From Pisaster brevispinus (Eukaryota; Echinodermata; Asteroidea; Forcipulatida; Asteriidae): a stretch of 64,000 nt of DNA. The translations under genes and the position numbers were made by a program. Below the pieces are notes generated by a model. The model did no database searches. It had not been told where the DNA came from and saw only the letters and a program-made list of their open reading frames with translations. Shown here one piece after another: positions 21,101-28,087 of this stretch. Position 1 is the stretch's first letter. Every line of letters starts with the position of its first letter. The stretch covers positions 8,712,001 to 8,776,000 of the forward strand of contig JAMKCF010000014.1 of NCBI GenBank assembly GCA_023634235.1. Direction: 5' to 3'.

Positions 21101-23313
21101 ACAAAGTGTGATGGTTTCTCGAATGCTTTAGGGCCTGATGAACAGGGGTAATAATAAAACTGTAATTAGTGCTCTGAACATATTGTTGTTGGATTTATGC
21201 TCTTCAAAAAACTCTGACTATGACCAGAAGTTTCTGAAATAAAATTCACATACAAAAACAACTTCCGAGAGCTTCGCAAAAAAACAGATTAGTAACATTT
21301 CAGAATCACTTCTTGACATTGGTACATCTCTTGGCAGTTAATGTTCTCTAAATATGGCCTTATTTTCACAAAATGGAGCTTAGTCTTTATAGCTTTATTA
21401 ACATCATTGAATTGTATGCTTCAGCGTTTGTAATTTCTTAATAAATTCAGTTGATACTTTACATTAGCTTGTACCATTTTGAAACCTTGGAACCAAGCAT
21501 AAACCGAGCCAACAACTAGCCTATGGATTGGTCACCACAGGACAACAGAGCTTGCAAAACCAATGACCGATGTTCTAACAATTGTATACAACCTTTGGTA
21601 ATTTGGCGCTATATAAATCCAGTTATTATTATTATTATTAATTTAAAGTGCAAGGGTTTTAGAGCAGTTAACTGAAGCGATTCCTTTCTGGATTGTATTT
21701 TTTTAGGAAAAGGAAAAGTCAAGAGATTCTACAAGTCCAAAGTAGGTGCGATGGAGAATCCACCTACTGTTGACGAAGATGCACTGCTCAATCCAGTCAA
21801 CAGAAGGCGGCCAAATGGTGAGGTCACCCTCACCCTGGCAACCACACCAGAGGGGAATGCTCCAGGGGGTAAAGATGGTGACCTTGAAGAACCCCCTCCA
21901 CTTCCTCCTCCCAGGAAGGGGTCAAGCCCAGTCACTCCTGACGTAGTTCCTTTGAGCGATCTCACCACTGGCAAGCTCAAACCTTCAAAGGAACTCTCCC
22001 TTGAACTTGGACTCGCCTGCGAGACCCAGAAAAGAAAGCTTCACCAGACTTTTTCCAGTCCTGGCGAGGGCGACATTACTGTCAGAACCCCTGGGACACC
22101 ATGCCGAGACGAGTATTACCCTCATCAAGAGCGCCCTCTTCCGGTTCCTCCACCGGAGATCCGAGGTGACCTTCCCCTCACAGACCCCATGCCTCTCAGT
22201 CCGGTTGCTTTTACTGGCTACCCGGCGGGATTCGCTAAAAGCCCCAAGCGAGCGCAGCCTCCGGGAAAGGTCTTGAAGTTACGGGCCCAGTTTGAGCAGA
22301 AACAGAACGGCAGCGAGAAGGAGTCTCCAGAGTGTATCAATCAGTCTCTTGAGGAAATCTTCAAGCCCGTGCTGCCTGTCAGGGCCGGTGAGATGAAACC
22401 AGCGGAGGATGTACTCATCGAGGGGCTTCCCCCTCCCCTCCCGGCCAAATCCAAGACTCCGCCTAAGAACCAGCTGGCTGATATGGAGGTAGGGTGGCAT
22501 TGTCGAATGGACTTATCTTTGACCCCCCAAAAAAAGCAAAACAATTTGACTCTAAATTTGTCCATCCTTCACCTTCGTTGTCACGATTTACTGTTTATAC
22601 ACTATTACCCATGTTTATTGAGCTGAATCACTGTAGCTCACAATTGCCTGGAGAAACCTGTAAACAAGGGTTTCTTGCTATGTGAACCAGAAACATTGTG
22701 GTTAACCCCTACTCTTCCACGATAAGTGTTCTGAGTTCTTTTACGTGCACTACCAATCCTAGTACATGTGACCTACGGCTTAATGTCCCATCTGAAGATC
22801 AAAGCAATTATGGTAAAGAACCTTGCTGAAGGACACGAGTGCCTTGACCGGGACTGGAACCCACACTCTGCTGATCAGAAACACCAGCAGAGCCTGAGTC
22901 CCTTGCTCTTAACCACTCGACCACAACAGGCCACGCTGTGCAGCCAAAGGACCCAATTTTATTCATGAATGGGTAAAATAGCTTGCAGACACGCAAAAAT
23001 AACTACCGCGTAGTTTTGGCAAGAACCGGAAACCCTGGAATGAATCCACCTAAAACTTCTACTCATCAAAGTTGTTTTTTTATCTGTCTTTCTACAGGAG
23101 TATGAAATCTTACGTCGTCCATCCACCATAGTGGAGTGGCTGATGAATCTCGGTCTACCGCAGTACGGTTACCAGCTACTGAACAGCGGCTGGGACAATG
23201 TGACGTACCTGGACAGCATTACGGACAAAGACTTGATGGAGTGTCAGATTCGGGACAAGGACCACAGGCAGAGGATGCTGGAGAGTATCCAATCCATGCC
23301 ACGACTGAAATAA
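35..23313 (+). CDS. INPPL1: SHIP2-like inositol polyphosphate 5-phosphatase, 21 exons, 5' end outside window
   Basis: SHIP enzymes remove the 5-phosphate from PI(3,4,5)P3 at the plasma membrane and so damp PI3K signalling. Joined exons: 35-110, 1140-1337, 2357-2489, 6483-6577, 7759-7888, 8360-8571, 9118-9235, 10763-10859, 11574-11712, 12776-12875, 13643-13731, 14288-14369, 14898-14987, 16390-16509, 17301-17404, 18141-18228, 19128-19224, 19841-19908, 20111-20194, 21707-22488, 23098-23313. All phases agree and give 1038 residues plus stop. Order in the partial protein: PH-like region (about 92-165), catalytic domain (about 203-505) with FIGTWNMG, GTQE, NAHLTSG, GDLNYR, PSWCDR and TSDHSPV, C2 region (about 520-700), proline-rich tail (707-967), SAM (968-1038). 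SAM argues for SHIP2 rather than SHIP1. The SH2 exons would lie upstream. No NPXY motif is seen in the part present. Confidence 0.93.
1140..1337 (+). CDS. INPPL1: INPPL1-like exon 2 of window
   Basis: Encodes AVATFQELLKAEVRIPIP and then an acidic, serine-rich linker. Donor gtgaga. The acceptor after a pyrimidine tract ends at 1139 (phase 0); an in-frame alternative ends at 1118 and would add seven residues. Confidence 0.75.
1631..1657 (+). repeat. Poly-G tract in INPPL1-like intron
   Basis: A run of about 25 G broken by two A, directly inside the intron between window exons 2 and 3. Long enough to form G-quadruplexes on the coding strand. Confidence 0.8.
1739..2175 (+). repeat. Imperfect GTT/GCT triplet microsatellite, about 440 bp
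   Basis: Irregular GCTGTT units, with a near-exact tandem duplication of about 54 bp at 1780-1870. It makes leucine-rich and, in reverse, Gln/Asn/Ser-rich reading frames. It lies wholly inside an intron of the INPPL1-like gene. Confidence 0.9.
2357..2489 (+). CDS. INPPL1: INPPL1-like exon 3 of window (PH-like region)
   Basis: Acceptor caccag, donor gtgagt, phase 0 in and 1 out. It encodes a beta-strand-like stretch (VKVEGALKNTKVKLTVD) equivalent to the PH-related domain before the catalytic core of SHIP. Confidence 0.85.
3650..4730. mobile_element. 1.08-kb foldback DNA element, terminal inverted repeats about 26 bp
   Basis: The left end TAAGGCATGACATCCTTTTA and the right end TAAAAGGATGTCACGCCTTA are inverted copies. 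No transposase frame is seen inside, so it is non-autonomous. It sits in an intron of the INPPL1-like gene. Confidence 0.75.
5118..5629. mobile_element. 0.5-kb MITE with TIR containing TCAGACA and GTACTAAAG
   Basis: The left end (gttcagacacagtactaaag) is inverted at the right (ctttagtacgctgtctgaac). Internal inverted copies of taactcattcgggttta make further hairpins. Confidence 0.75.
5725..5900 (+). mobile_element. tRNA-derived SINE, GGTTCGAATCCCACC family
   Basis: B-box-like gggttcgaatcccacc followed by cgagtaatatgcctgtggg. Related copies lie at 17020-17092 (minus), 47895-48010 (plus) and 50244-50400 (plus). Confidence 0.6.
6020..6450 (+). mobile_element. tRNA-derived SINE, 'gtggtttcttt' family
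   Basis: Head ctcagtggtttctttccctt and ggttcgaattcc, body gtggattgggtttcagtccc. Relatives: 9800-10005 (minus), 52105-52275 and 59692-59895 (3' bodies, plus). Confidence 0.5.
6483..6577 (+). CDS. INPPL1: INPPL1-like exon 4 of window
   Basis: Encodes QLIKSRVNNLKLMIRF and KKKEFSFEDAK, which align with the QQLIKS...F region of vertebrate SHIP. Phase 1 in, 0 out; donor gtttgt. Confidence 0.88.
7759..7888 (+). CDS. INPPL1: INPPL1-like exon 5 of window, catalytic motif FIGTWNMG
   Basis: Contains QKRETFCQLVQYMK and then ISVFIGTWNMG, the first conserved block of the 5-phosphatase fold. Donor gtatgt, phase 1. The acceptor is the least certain of the gene: gtgag|ACA at 7758 keeps phase 0, while other nearby AGs do not. 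Confidence 0.85.
8031..8213. mobile_element. MITE, GCTCCATTAAAG family, diverged copy
   Basis: Shares ggaattacatggagataaca and cttgaatggacttttccc with the copies at 12369-12612 and 57663-57938. Confidence 0.5.
8360..8571 (+). CDS. INPPL1: INPPL1-like exon 6 of window, GTQE motif
   Basis: Encodes PHDIYVIGTQE, where the glutamate is a metal/catalytic residue of the family, and then the DKDW...LSGLNKEY helix. Acceptor ttctag, donor gtaaga. Confidence 0.92.
8625..8960 (+). mobile_element. tRNA-Leu-like SINE
   Basis: Head resembles a Leu/Ser-type tRNA (gcccgagcggtcaagcacgc, ctctggtgcttctgatcagc, gggttcaaagtcccggtctc), then the common body gcaagacacttaaccc and a tail ggtgctatgtaaataaatgg. Confidence 0.65.
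9118..9235 (+). CDS. INPPL1: INPPL1-like exon 7 of window
   Basis: Encodes LSVLVKPDHVHQISHV and TGIANTLG, matching the SHIP core. Acceptor atcag, donor gtaagt, phase 1 out. Confidence 0.92.
9497..9668 (+). mobile_element. tRNA-Asn-like SINE, copy 1
   Basis: A conserved leader (agcttgggtgtgatccttgg ... attgactaatagggagaccg) precedes a tRNA-like segment (9594-9666) with A box tagctcagttgg, anticodon-loop atgttaa (GTT) and B box ggttcaagtcc. The acceptor and anticodon stems have mismatches, so this is a repeat, not a tRNA gene. Confidence 0.7.
9800..10005 (-). mobile_element. tRNA-derived SINE, 'gtggtttcttt' family
   Basis: Reverse strand has gctcagtggtttcttcactg, then ggttcgaatcccggtcc and a body with gggttttcctg. 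In an INPPL1-like intron. Confidence 0.55.
10113..10263. mobile_element. 151-bp foldback element, TIR CCAAACCTCGGC
   Basis: Perfect 12-bp terminal inverted repeats, with further inverted copies of a GGCTCTGGCTC motif inward on both arms. Confidence 0.75.
10763..10859 (+). CDS. INPPL1: INPPL1-like exon 8 of window, NKGAV and NAHLTSG motifs
   Basis: Encodes NKGAVGVSFLFSGTSFCFI and NAHLTSG, a strongly conserved catalytic block. Acceptor cctag, donor gtgagg, phase 2 out. Confidence 0.93.
10990..11300 (-). mobile_element. tRNA-Leu-like SINE
   Basis: Reverse strand: gtggccgagcagttaagagc, caccagaatcaagctctggt, gggtttgagtcccggtcggg, then a long body. Confidence 0.65.
11574..11712 (+). CDS. INPPL1: INPPL1-like exon 9 of window, GDLNYR motif
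   Basis: Encodes FFLGDLNYRIEW; the Asp and Asn belong to the active site of the family. Acceptor tttcag, donor gtcagt, phase 0 out. Confidence 0.93.
12369..12612. mobile_element. MITE, GCTCCATTAAAG family
   Basis: Terminal inverted repeats actccattaaagaa and ttctttaatggagctttcg; internal ggaattacattgagataaca. Confidence 0.65.
12776..12875 (+). CDS. INPPL1: INPPL1-like exon 10 of window
   Basis: Encodes LFEHDQLKREKAKGKIFVDF, matching the DQL..E...KVF segment of SHIP. Acceptor ttcag, donor gtaaga. Confidence 0.9.
13643..13731 (+). CDS. INPPL1: INPPL1-like exon 11 of window
   Basis: Encodes EEDITFPPTYRYRLGD, the conserved FPPTYRY block. Acceptor cttag, donor gtgaga. Confidence 0.92.
14288..14369 (+). 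CDS. INPPL1: INPPL1-like exon 12 of window, PSWCDR motif
   Basis: Encodes EPSWCDRVIWRSYPGMHI, a substrate-binding block. Acceptor ccag, donor gtaatt. Confidence 0.93.
14898..14987 (+). CDS. INPPL1: INPPL1-like exon 13 of window, SDHSPV motif
   Basis: Encodes CSTDIVTSDHSPVFSTFDVG with the catalytic SDH, closing the phosphatase domain. Acceptor tctag, donor gtaagt. Confidence 0.93.
15340..15452 (-). mobile_element. tRNA-Leu-like SINE head
   Basis: Reverse strand gaccgagctgtcaagcgcac with gtgtttctaatcagcagag and gggttcgagtccaggtcc. Confidence 0.6.
16390..16509 (+). CDS. INPPL1: INPPL1-like exon 14 of window (start of C2 region)
   Basis: Encodes INTSMCGTFYLEFYSNCLE, matching the FFIEFYSTCLE segment of the SHIP C2 domain. 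Donor gtagcc. Its last 27 bp and donor are copied in a 95-bp tandem duplication just downstream. Confidence 0.9.
16483..16672 (+). repeat. 95-bp tandem duplication including a splice donor
   Basis: Units 16483-16577 and 16578-16672 differ at about one base. Each holds the last 27 bp of INPPL1-like window exon 14 plus its gtagcc donor and 68 bp of intron. Confidence 0.92.
17020..17092 (-). mobile_element. tRNA-like head of the GGTTCGAATCCCACC SINE family
   Basis: Reverse strand reads ggtggtctggtggttaagac, then catctgctcta, then an interrupted cgaatcccacc. Confidence 0.5.
17301..17404 (+). CDS. INPPL1: INPPL1-like exon 15 of window
   Basis: Encodes a linker within the C2 region ending PSWSVEEFPK. 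Acceptor ccacag, donor gtatgt. Confidence 0.85.
17466..17712 (-). mobile_element. tRNA-Asn-like SINE, copy 2
   Basis: Reverse strand carries the same leader (gggtgccag, attgacaaaatagggag...), gctagatagctcagttggaa and a tail caatttttctttgttcaac-like end. Confidence 0.65.
17975..18102 (-). mobile_element. tRNA-Leu-like SINE head
   Basis: Reverse strand gtggccgagcggtcaagcgc, then accggactcaatctctggtg; close to a functional-looking A box. Confidence 0.6.
18141..18228 (+). CDS. INPPL1: INPPL1-like exon 16 of window
   Basis: Encodes LSDYDYLEEQHILVAIKSS...ESYG, matching the EYLQDQHLL..KS segment of SHIP. Acceptor ttgcag, donor gtatta. Confidence 0.9.
18303..18545 (-). mobile_element. tRNA-Asn-like SINE, copy 3
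   Basis: Best-preserved copy: leader with gtaaacttgggtgtgattcc, then gggctagatagctcagttgg, ggaggtcacaggtgtaagtc, and tail caatttttctttgttcaacc on the reverse strand. Confidence 0.7.
18586..18668 (-). mobile_element. tRNA-Asn-like SINE, truncated copy 4
   Basis: Only the tRNA-like part and tail; reverse strand gtagctcagttggcagagcg, ccagcatgttaatccggagg, caggttcaagtcc. Its anticodon-arm region is the closest of the copies to tRNA-Asn(GTT). Confidence 0.65.
19128..19224 (+). CDS. INPPL1: INPPL1-like exon 17 of window
   Basis: Encodes EFAVSLRDKISS and LTHQGHKTGEIT, equivalent to the SHRGEETGNI strand of the C2 domain. Acceptor ttacag, donor gtaagt. Confidence 0.9.
19841..19908 (+). CDS. INPPL1: INPPL1-like exon 18 of window
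   Basis: Encodes GALHVKSSDESLYGGLRKTK, the end of the C2 region. Acceptor ttcag, donor gtgaga. Confidence 0.85.
20111..20194 (+). CDS. INPPL1: INPPL1-like exon 19 of window
   Basis: Encodes LVSFDEKQDSSLCQEVPEMD, an acidic linker. Acceptor aacag, donor gtgagt; the phases fit both neighbours. Confidence 0.8.
20496..20687. mobile_element. MITE, CAATTTCATAGAGCTGCTTAAGC family, copy 1
   Basis: Inverted ends (aatttcataaagcctgtaag / cttaacagctttatgaaat). A near-identical partial direct copy precedes it at about 20318-20445. Confidence 0.65.
20690..21105 (-). mobile_element. tRNA-Leu-like SINE with long body
   Basis: Reverse strand gcgagcggtctagttcactg, gggttcgaatcccagtcatg, then a body with gcaaggcacttaaccat. 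Confidence 0.55.
21707..22488 (+). CDS. INPPL1: INPPL1-like exon 20 of window, proline-rich tail
   Basis: The 260-residue tail holds SH3-ligand-like motifs (EEPPPLPPPRKG, RPLPVPPPE, GLPPPLPAKSK). The tyrosine pair in CRDEYYPHQ is a possible phosphosite. No NPXY is present; the nearest is LLNPVN. Acceptor tttag, donor gtaggg. Confidence 0.9.
22630..22935 (-). mobile_element. tRNA-Leu-like SINE
   Basis: Same body as 10990-11300 (ttcttgctatgtgaaccaga, ccctactcttccacgataag); reverse-strand head gtggtcgagtggttaagag. Confidence 0.65.
23098..23313 (+). CDS. INPPL1: INPPL1-like last exon, SAM domain and stop
   Basis: Encodes a complete SAM domain (IVEWLMNLGLPQYGYQLL, then DSITDKDLMEC, then RQRMLESI) and TAA. 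This domain separates SHIP2-type from SHIP1-type proteins; in vertebrate SHIP2 it binds partner SAM domains such as those of Eph receptors and Arap3. Confidence 0.93.
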   Translation, partial: EYEILRRPSTIVEWLMNLGLPQYGYQLLNSGWDNVTYLDSITDKDLMECQIRDKDHRQRMLESIQSMPRLK

Positions 23314-26300
23314 AGTCCACAATAATAATGGACATTTGTATAGTGCCGGTGTCCATCAAGAAGCCATTTGTGAGTTAAATTTTAATAATGCCTGGTACAA
23401 TGACTTCTTATGTCACAAGTGACTGCTTGAATTTGAATTCCTCAGACTTTAGAGACAAGTTGTTGTGCCATATGATTTGGGGCGGGCTTTTGCCGGCAAA
23501 CACCCATACTCAACTCTGAATGAACGTGTATGGCACAATGGTGCAAGGCTTTGCCCATCTTGAGCAAGTGACCTAGCAACTGTCTCTATAGTCAGAGGAA
23601 TTCAATTTCAGCTGTAGCTTGTGCCTAAGCAAGTCATTGTACTCAGACATTGTTCAAATCTAACTCACAAATGGCCTAAAGGGACACTCATGGGGGCGTC
23701 AACGTATTATTACCCCAGTCACTTGGCCATTTATTTAATTCCTGACAAACCATTTCAGCTTCCTAGGGAGCATGCAGCCTATGGTTGCCAAGTATGTAGC
23801 GCATCAAACTAAAATCAAGCACAAGAACCATCTCTGCCTTCACAGGTACCCATTTACTGGAGAAGTAGAGTGTCTTACCTGAGGACACCAGTGTAGTAGG
23901 TGGGATTCAAACACACACACCCCAATGATTTTGCAACCAGAAAATGTATTTGGTGCACTCGACAAGGGCCCAAGTTCATAGCGCTGCGTAAGCAGTTTTT
24001 CTGTTAAAAATAAGCAGGATACCAGTCACAAATGGCTCATTTGACATGGTATTTTGGCTGGTAACCTTATTCTGGTAAGCGTGTTTTTGTTGTGCTTAGC
24101 TATGAAATTGGGCTAATATCTCAGCCACAACATGCCACATTGTCCACCTTCGTCGTTACTGTTTAGTTTTTATACCCCATCTCTGGGTCGTCCTGGTTGA
24201 ACATAACATTATTGAGAAAAGATTAACCGATAAAAAATACTCTCAATGTAAAGTGTTAACATTTCTAAAAGTGTACAACTGTTTCTCTGTAAAAGACAAT
24301 CCAAATAATCCTCAAACTTATAACTCAGAAATTCAAAAGAGTTTATTGTTTATTTAATTTTATTTCAAACTCTGCACATGATAAACATTTGCAACGAAAT
24401 GTAAACTTTTAACGAACAGGGTTGATAAACTTTTTTTTTTTTTTTACAGCACAGGGATTTTCTCCAATATGGTTCTGTCACCAACAATGCCTGCAAGGCT
24501 CTGTTGTTTGGAAGCCTGATGAAATCTGAAGACCCTTTAATCCAAGGGTGAATTGGGTCAATGGTGGAGTATTTTGAAGGATATGGAAAGATCCATAACC
24601 AACAAACTAGTGGGATTAGGGTTGTTATTGTGCAATACACAAAACTGAAAAAAAATCTCACCTGTAATGTCAATCTTAGTATCTGTCTGAAGCACATTTA
24701 AGTACAATTTAAGAGGAAAATTTAGAAATGACTGAAAGTTGCTGGCAATTTTCTGTTGAATAAAATGTTTATGATACAATTAGTACCCAGTCCCCATATA
24801 TTTTTTCTTTTTTTTACATAATTGAGCTGATCAAGTTCTTACATTTTCCTCAGAAATTGGAAGAGTTTATTGATTTACATGTATTGGCAAAAACTTAATG
24901 TTGTATCGTTGGTGTTGATGTTAAACTGTGTGTAACATTTTTGTAAAAAGTAACATTACTTACATGTAAGTTTGAACTATTTTTTTAAAGAAAACTTCCT
25001 CAAGTGTCTTCTAAACTACAAAGTATCCATCTTAACCATTTTTGTACTGCTTGTAACAATTAAAATAAGCCATTTTTTTGTACAGAGAACTTTTGTAGCC
25101 TCAAAATTAGCCATGTTGTATTAACAAAATTCAAGTAAAGTTAACAGTTTGTGTACACACGTCTAATACAAAAATAATGAAAGTTTTTTTCTGTAACAGG
25201 TTTTTAAATATTTTTCTGTAACATCTGTAACTGGTAACAGGTTTCCTGCTAATTTTTGCACAGCAGAACATTGTCAGGCAAATTGTTCTGCTTCAGCAGC
25301 TCTGTAAATCAGACCTTATGCATCGGCATCCAGCTATTAGAGGTAAACCGATGAAACAATAGAAACACACAGATTTGCACTCCTTTTGGCCTCTAGGCAA
25401 TGGTGCTCTACATGTACATGTATTTGAATGGCATCATGTGCAAGGTCTTTTGGGTCCAGATTAGTAAGCCTAACACTTTGTGCCTTTACACTCAATGAAA
25501 ATTGTGTATGGCTGTTTGTCATCCCTGTGCAAAATCTTTCTATAAAACTATTTCAGCCAACTTTTCCGTAAACCAAGGGTTTCAAAACTGAGTTTGCATG
25601 TGATCACACCACAGAAATATGTAGGACCCGGAGAATGTTGTCAGCATAGCGATCTGTGCAATTCTGCTTGTACAATATGTGACAACCCCCCGGCCGTATG
25701 TATTGAGGGCAGCATACAGACAGACCCCACAGAATATTTCCAAAGTCGCCTGCAGGTGATTTTTGGAGGTTCAACTTTTTAAAAGTTTTTGTTATCGATT
25801 TCTAACCAACAGGGCACTTGAGACGAAATAATTCCACAAGGTTGTTGCCACCATTACCATCTTCAACAAGTACATGTAGGCTTTAGGATAAAAATTACAC
25901 ATTTTCTTTTCGGGGGCTTTACTGAAGTATGACCTCACTTTTAAACAGTTGTTTGAAATTGGGCCAGAAAGATGTGGTCAACAAATGCTGGACTCTTCAT
26001 TCTGTTTAAAGTTAACAAGCAAAACGGTTTTACTACTAATTATATATCATTTGATTCTTTTTTTTCATTTTGGGATGTACCCAAACCATGCAAACCCTTG
26101 TGGAAACGACAAGGTTGGGTGAGTTCCAGTACTTGTACAATACAATGTCACTTTTAAATTTACCAACAGTTAACTGTTGTTGTAAAAATATGTACAAAAA
26201 TGACCTAACACAGTAGGACCAACAACTTTAAGAAACGTAACGTAGGTCTCGAGAATAAAATGCACAGTGTACACAGTGTACATGTATTGTTAAAAAATTT

Positions 26301-26540
26301 CGCCTTGCAGCTTCTTCATCTGAATATATCAAGAGGGCAAACATTCGTGTTTCAATGTCAAATTTCCATGTATTTGTACAGTTTATATCCTTATTTTTCT
26401 ATCTTAAAACTAAGAGTTGTTTTTAAAGAGAACAGTATTTTTGTGATACAAACAGTGTACATATATAATTCAATATTCTATGCTTCTTGTATGAAATATT
26501 TGGCCTAATAACTCCCAAAAGAAATATTGAGAAAATGTTT
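23314..26540 (+). other. 3' UTR and intergenic DNA after the INPPL1-like gene
   Basis: No coding region is supported here. It contains foldback and SINE fragments (23830-24117) and long AT-rich stretches. Candidate AATAAA signals lie at 24759-24764 (followed by T-rich sequence) and 26254-26259; which one ends the transcript cannot be told from sequence. Confidence 0.4.
23968..24117. mobile_element. MITE, CAATTTCATAGAGCTGCTTAAGC family, copy 2
   Basis: Starts gggcccaagttcatagcgct and ends tagctatgaaattgggct; internal ggataccagtcacaaatgg. Confidence 0.6.
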
Positions 26541-26542
26541 GT

Positions 26543-27150
26543 ATTAAAGAGGGGCTCCAAGGTCAAACTCAGTTTTGCGATTCAAGAAAGAGTTCTTATG
26601 AAAGTGTCTGACCTCAGGTTAAAATGGTGTAAAATGCCACCGTGCTTGAGTGCAATTTTAAAGTGCAATTTTTGTCAACATTTGAAAATGTTCAATGAAG
26701 TTGCACCCTTCAAATATAACTATCTGTACATTTTTGTACAGAGAATTTTTAGTTCATGCCTAAATATTGGTATTCAAGCAAATGGCATTAAATTTGACCT
26801 TTTGACTGGTGCAAGAGCTCCTTGAAATATACAGACCCATTTGTTTTTTTATGATGTCCGATGACGTCATGTTTCAAATTTCCCTCTGAAAGAGTATCAA
26901 ACAAATTGGCAGGGGGCAGAGACTTGTAATTACCCCCAACTTTCATGAGGAATCTATAGACTGTGCGAGTCTCGCTAGTATTCCAATGTTGGGACCAGTT
27001 TAAGTGCACAAGTTTGTTTACTTCAGGCGTTATCGCAATCTACTTGGGACCAAAGTGGTCCCGAAAATGTTTGAATACTCACGAGACTTACACAGTCTGT
27101 TTGAAAATGAGTGCATCACAAAGCCGAGTTTGACCCTAGCCTAGAACCCT
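26543..27150. mobile_element. MITE, TTAAAGAGGGGCTC family
   Basis: Left ttaaagaggggctccaaggt with ggtcaaactcagttttg; right end carries its inverse (caaagccgagtttgacc). Between the INPPL1-like and gag-like genes. Confidence 0.55.
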
Positions 27151-27171
27151 TCTATAATTATGCAGCGCTGG

Positions 27172-27384
27172 GGCCATGTCACATGAGGCAATTTACAGGC
27201 AACCAGTTCCAGGCAATCTCCAAGAAGAACAGACATTCACATTTGAATGTTCAAACATTTTTCTTGGGGATCGTAAGTCATTGTTTGGAAAATGACTCAT
27301 GTGCTACCGAAGTGGTCCAGCAGCATGCACTGCAGTTGGTTGCCTCCAAGTTGCCTGTAAAAGTTGCCCTGTGTGATAAGGCAA
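27172..27384. mobile_element. 0.2-kb MITE, TIR GGCCATGTCACA...GGCAA
   Basis: Left arm ccatgtcacatgaggcaatt and tacaggcaacc; right arm ggttgcctccaagttgcctg and gccctgtgtgataaggc: long imperfect inverted repeats. Confidence 0.65.
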
Positions 27385-27429
27385 ATTAAATACTAACTTT
27401 TTTTATCAAATAAAATAATGTGGCATTTG

Positions 27430-27620
27430 TCACATGTACATGTAGTTTTTGTTGTCTTTTTGTTTCTTAAATAAAATGGAAGTAATAGTACGTACATGTA
27501 CATCATAGTAGAGTGCACACTGTACATACATTGTAGTAACAGTAGAAACATTTCAAAACTTGGGTTTACATACATGCAACATACATGTACATACATCATA
27601 CATGTACATGTACATGGTAT
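27430..27620 (+). repeat. Clustered ACATGTACATGT repeats
   Basis: Many palindromic acatgtacat and gtacatac units, interrupted; simple-sequence DNA. Confidence 0.7.
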
Positions 27621-27671
27621 TGTTTAAATTTTTTAAGTGTTTGCTTAGACCATGTAGACATACATGACATA

Positions 27672-27810
27672 GGCCATGTCCGAATTTGCAGCTACATCTA
27701 CGACTTGATTGCTGAGTCATCATGCGGTGAAGTAAAGGACGCCCTTAGCAACAACCTTAGCGACAGTCGTAGCCGTAGTCGTAGTCGTAGCCACCGATTC
27801 GGACATAGCC
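27672..27810. mobile_element. 139-bp MITE, TIR GGCYATGTCCGAAT
   Basis: Left ggccatgtccgaatttgcag, right attcggacatagcc; the interior right arm has four cgtagt/cgtagc hexamers. Confidence 0.7.
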
Positions 27811-28087
27811 ATACTGTTAGTGTAAATGTTTACCGTTGAGCCTTTTTGTAGTGGAAAGTTGGCCTTGCATTTTAACCTTGCTACTCTACATGCTTTTGGT
27901 AACATTTTCCAGCGAGTTTATCAACCAATTGTAACTGTTCATGTATGGTGGCACAACTGTGTACTAAGGGAATAAAAGAGTGGTGACGGGGTCTTAGACG
28001 GCCATTAAAATCCAGCAGGGTCATGGCCGTGTGTTAAAGACCGAGCCCAAGGTGTTAAACACCGAGTCACTACTCTGTTACTCCTCT

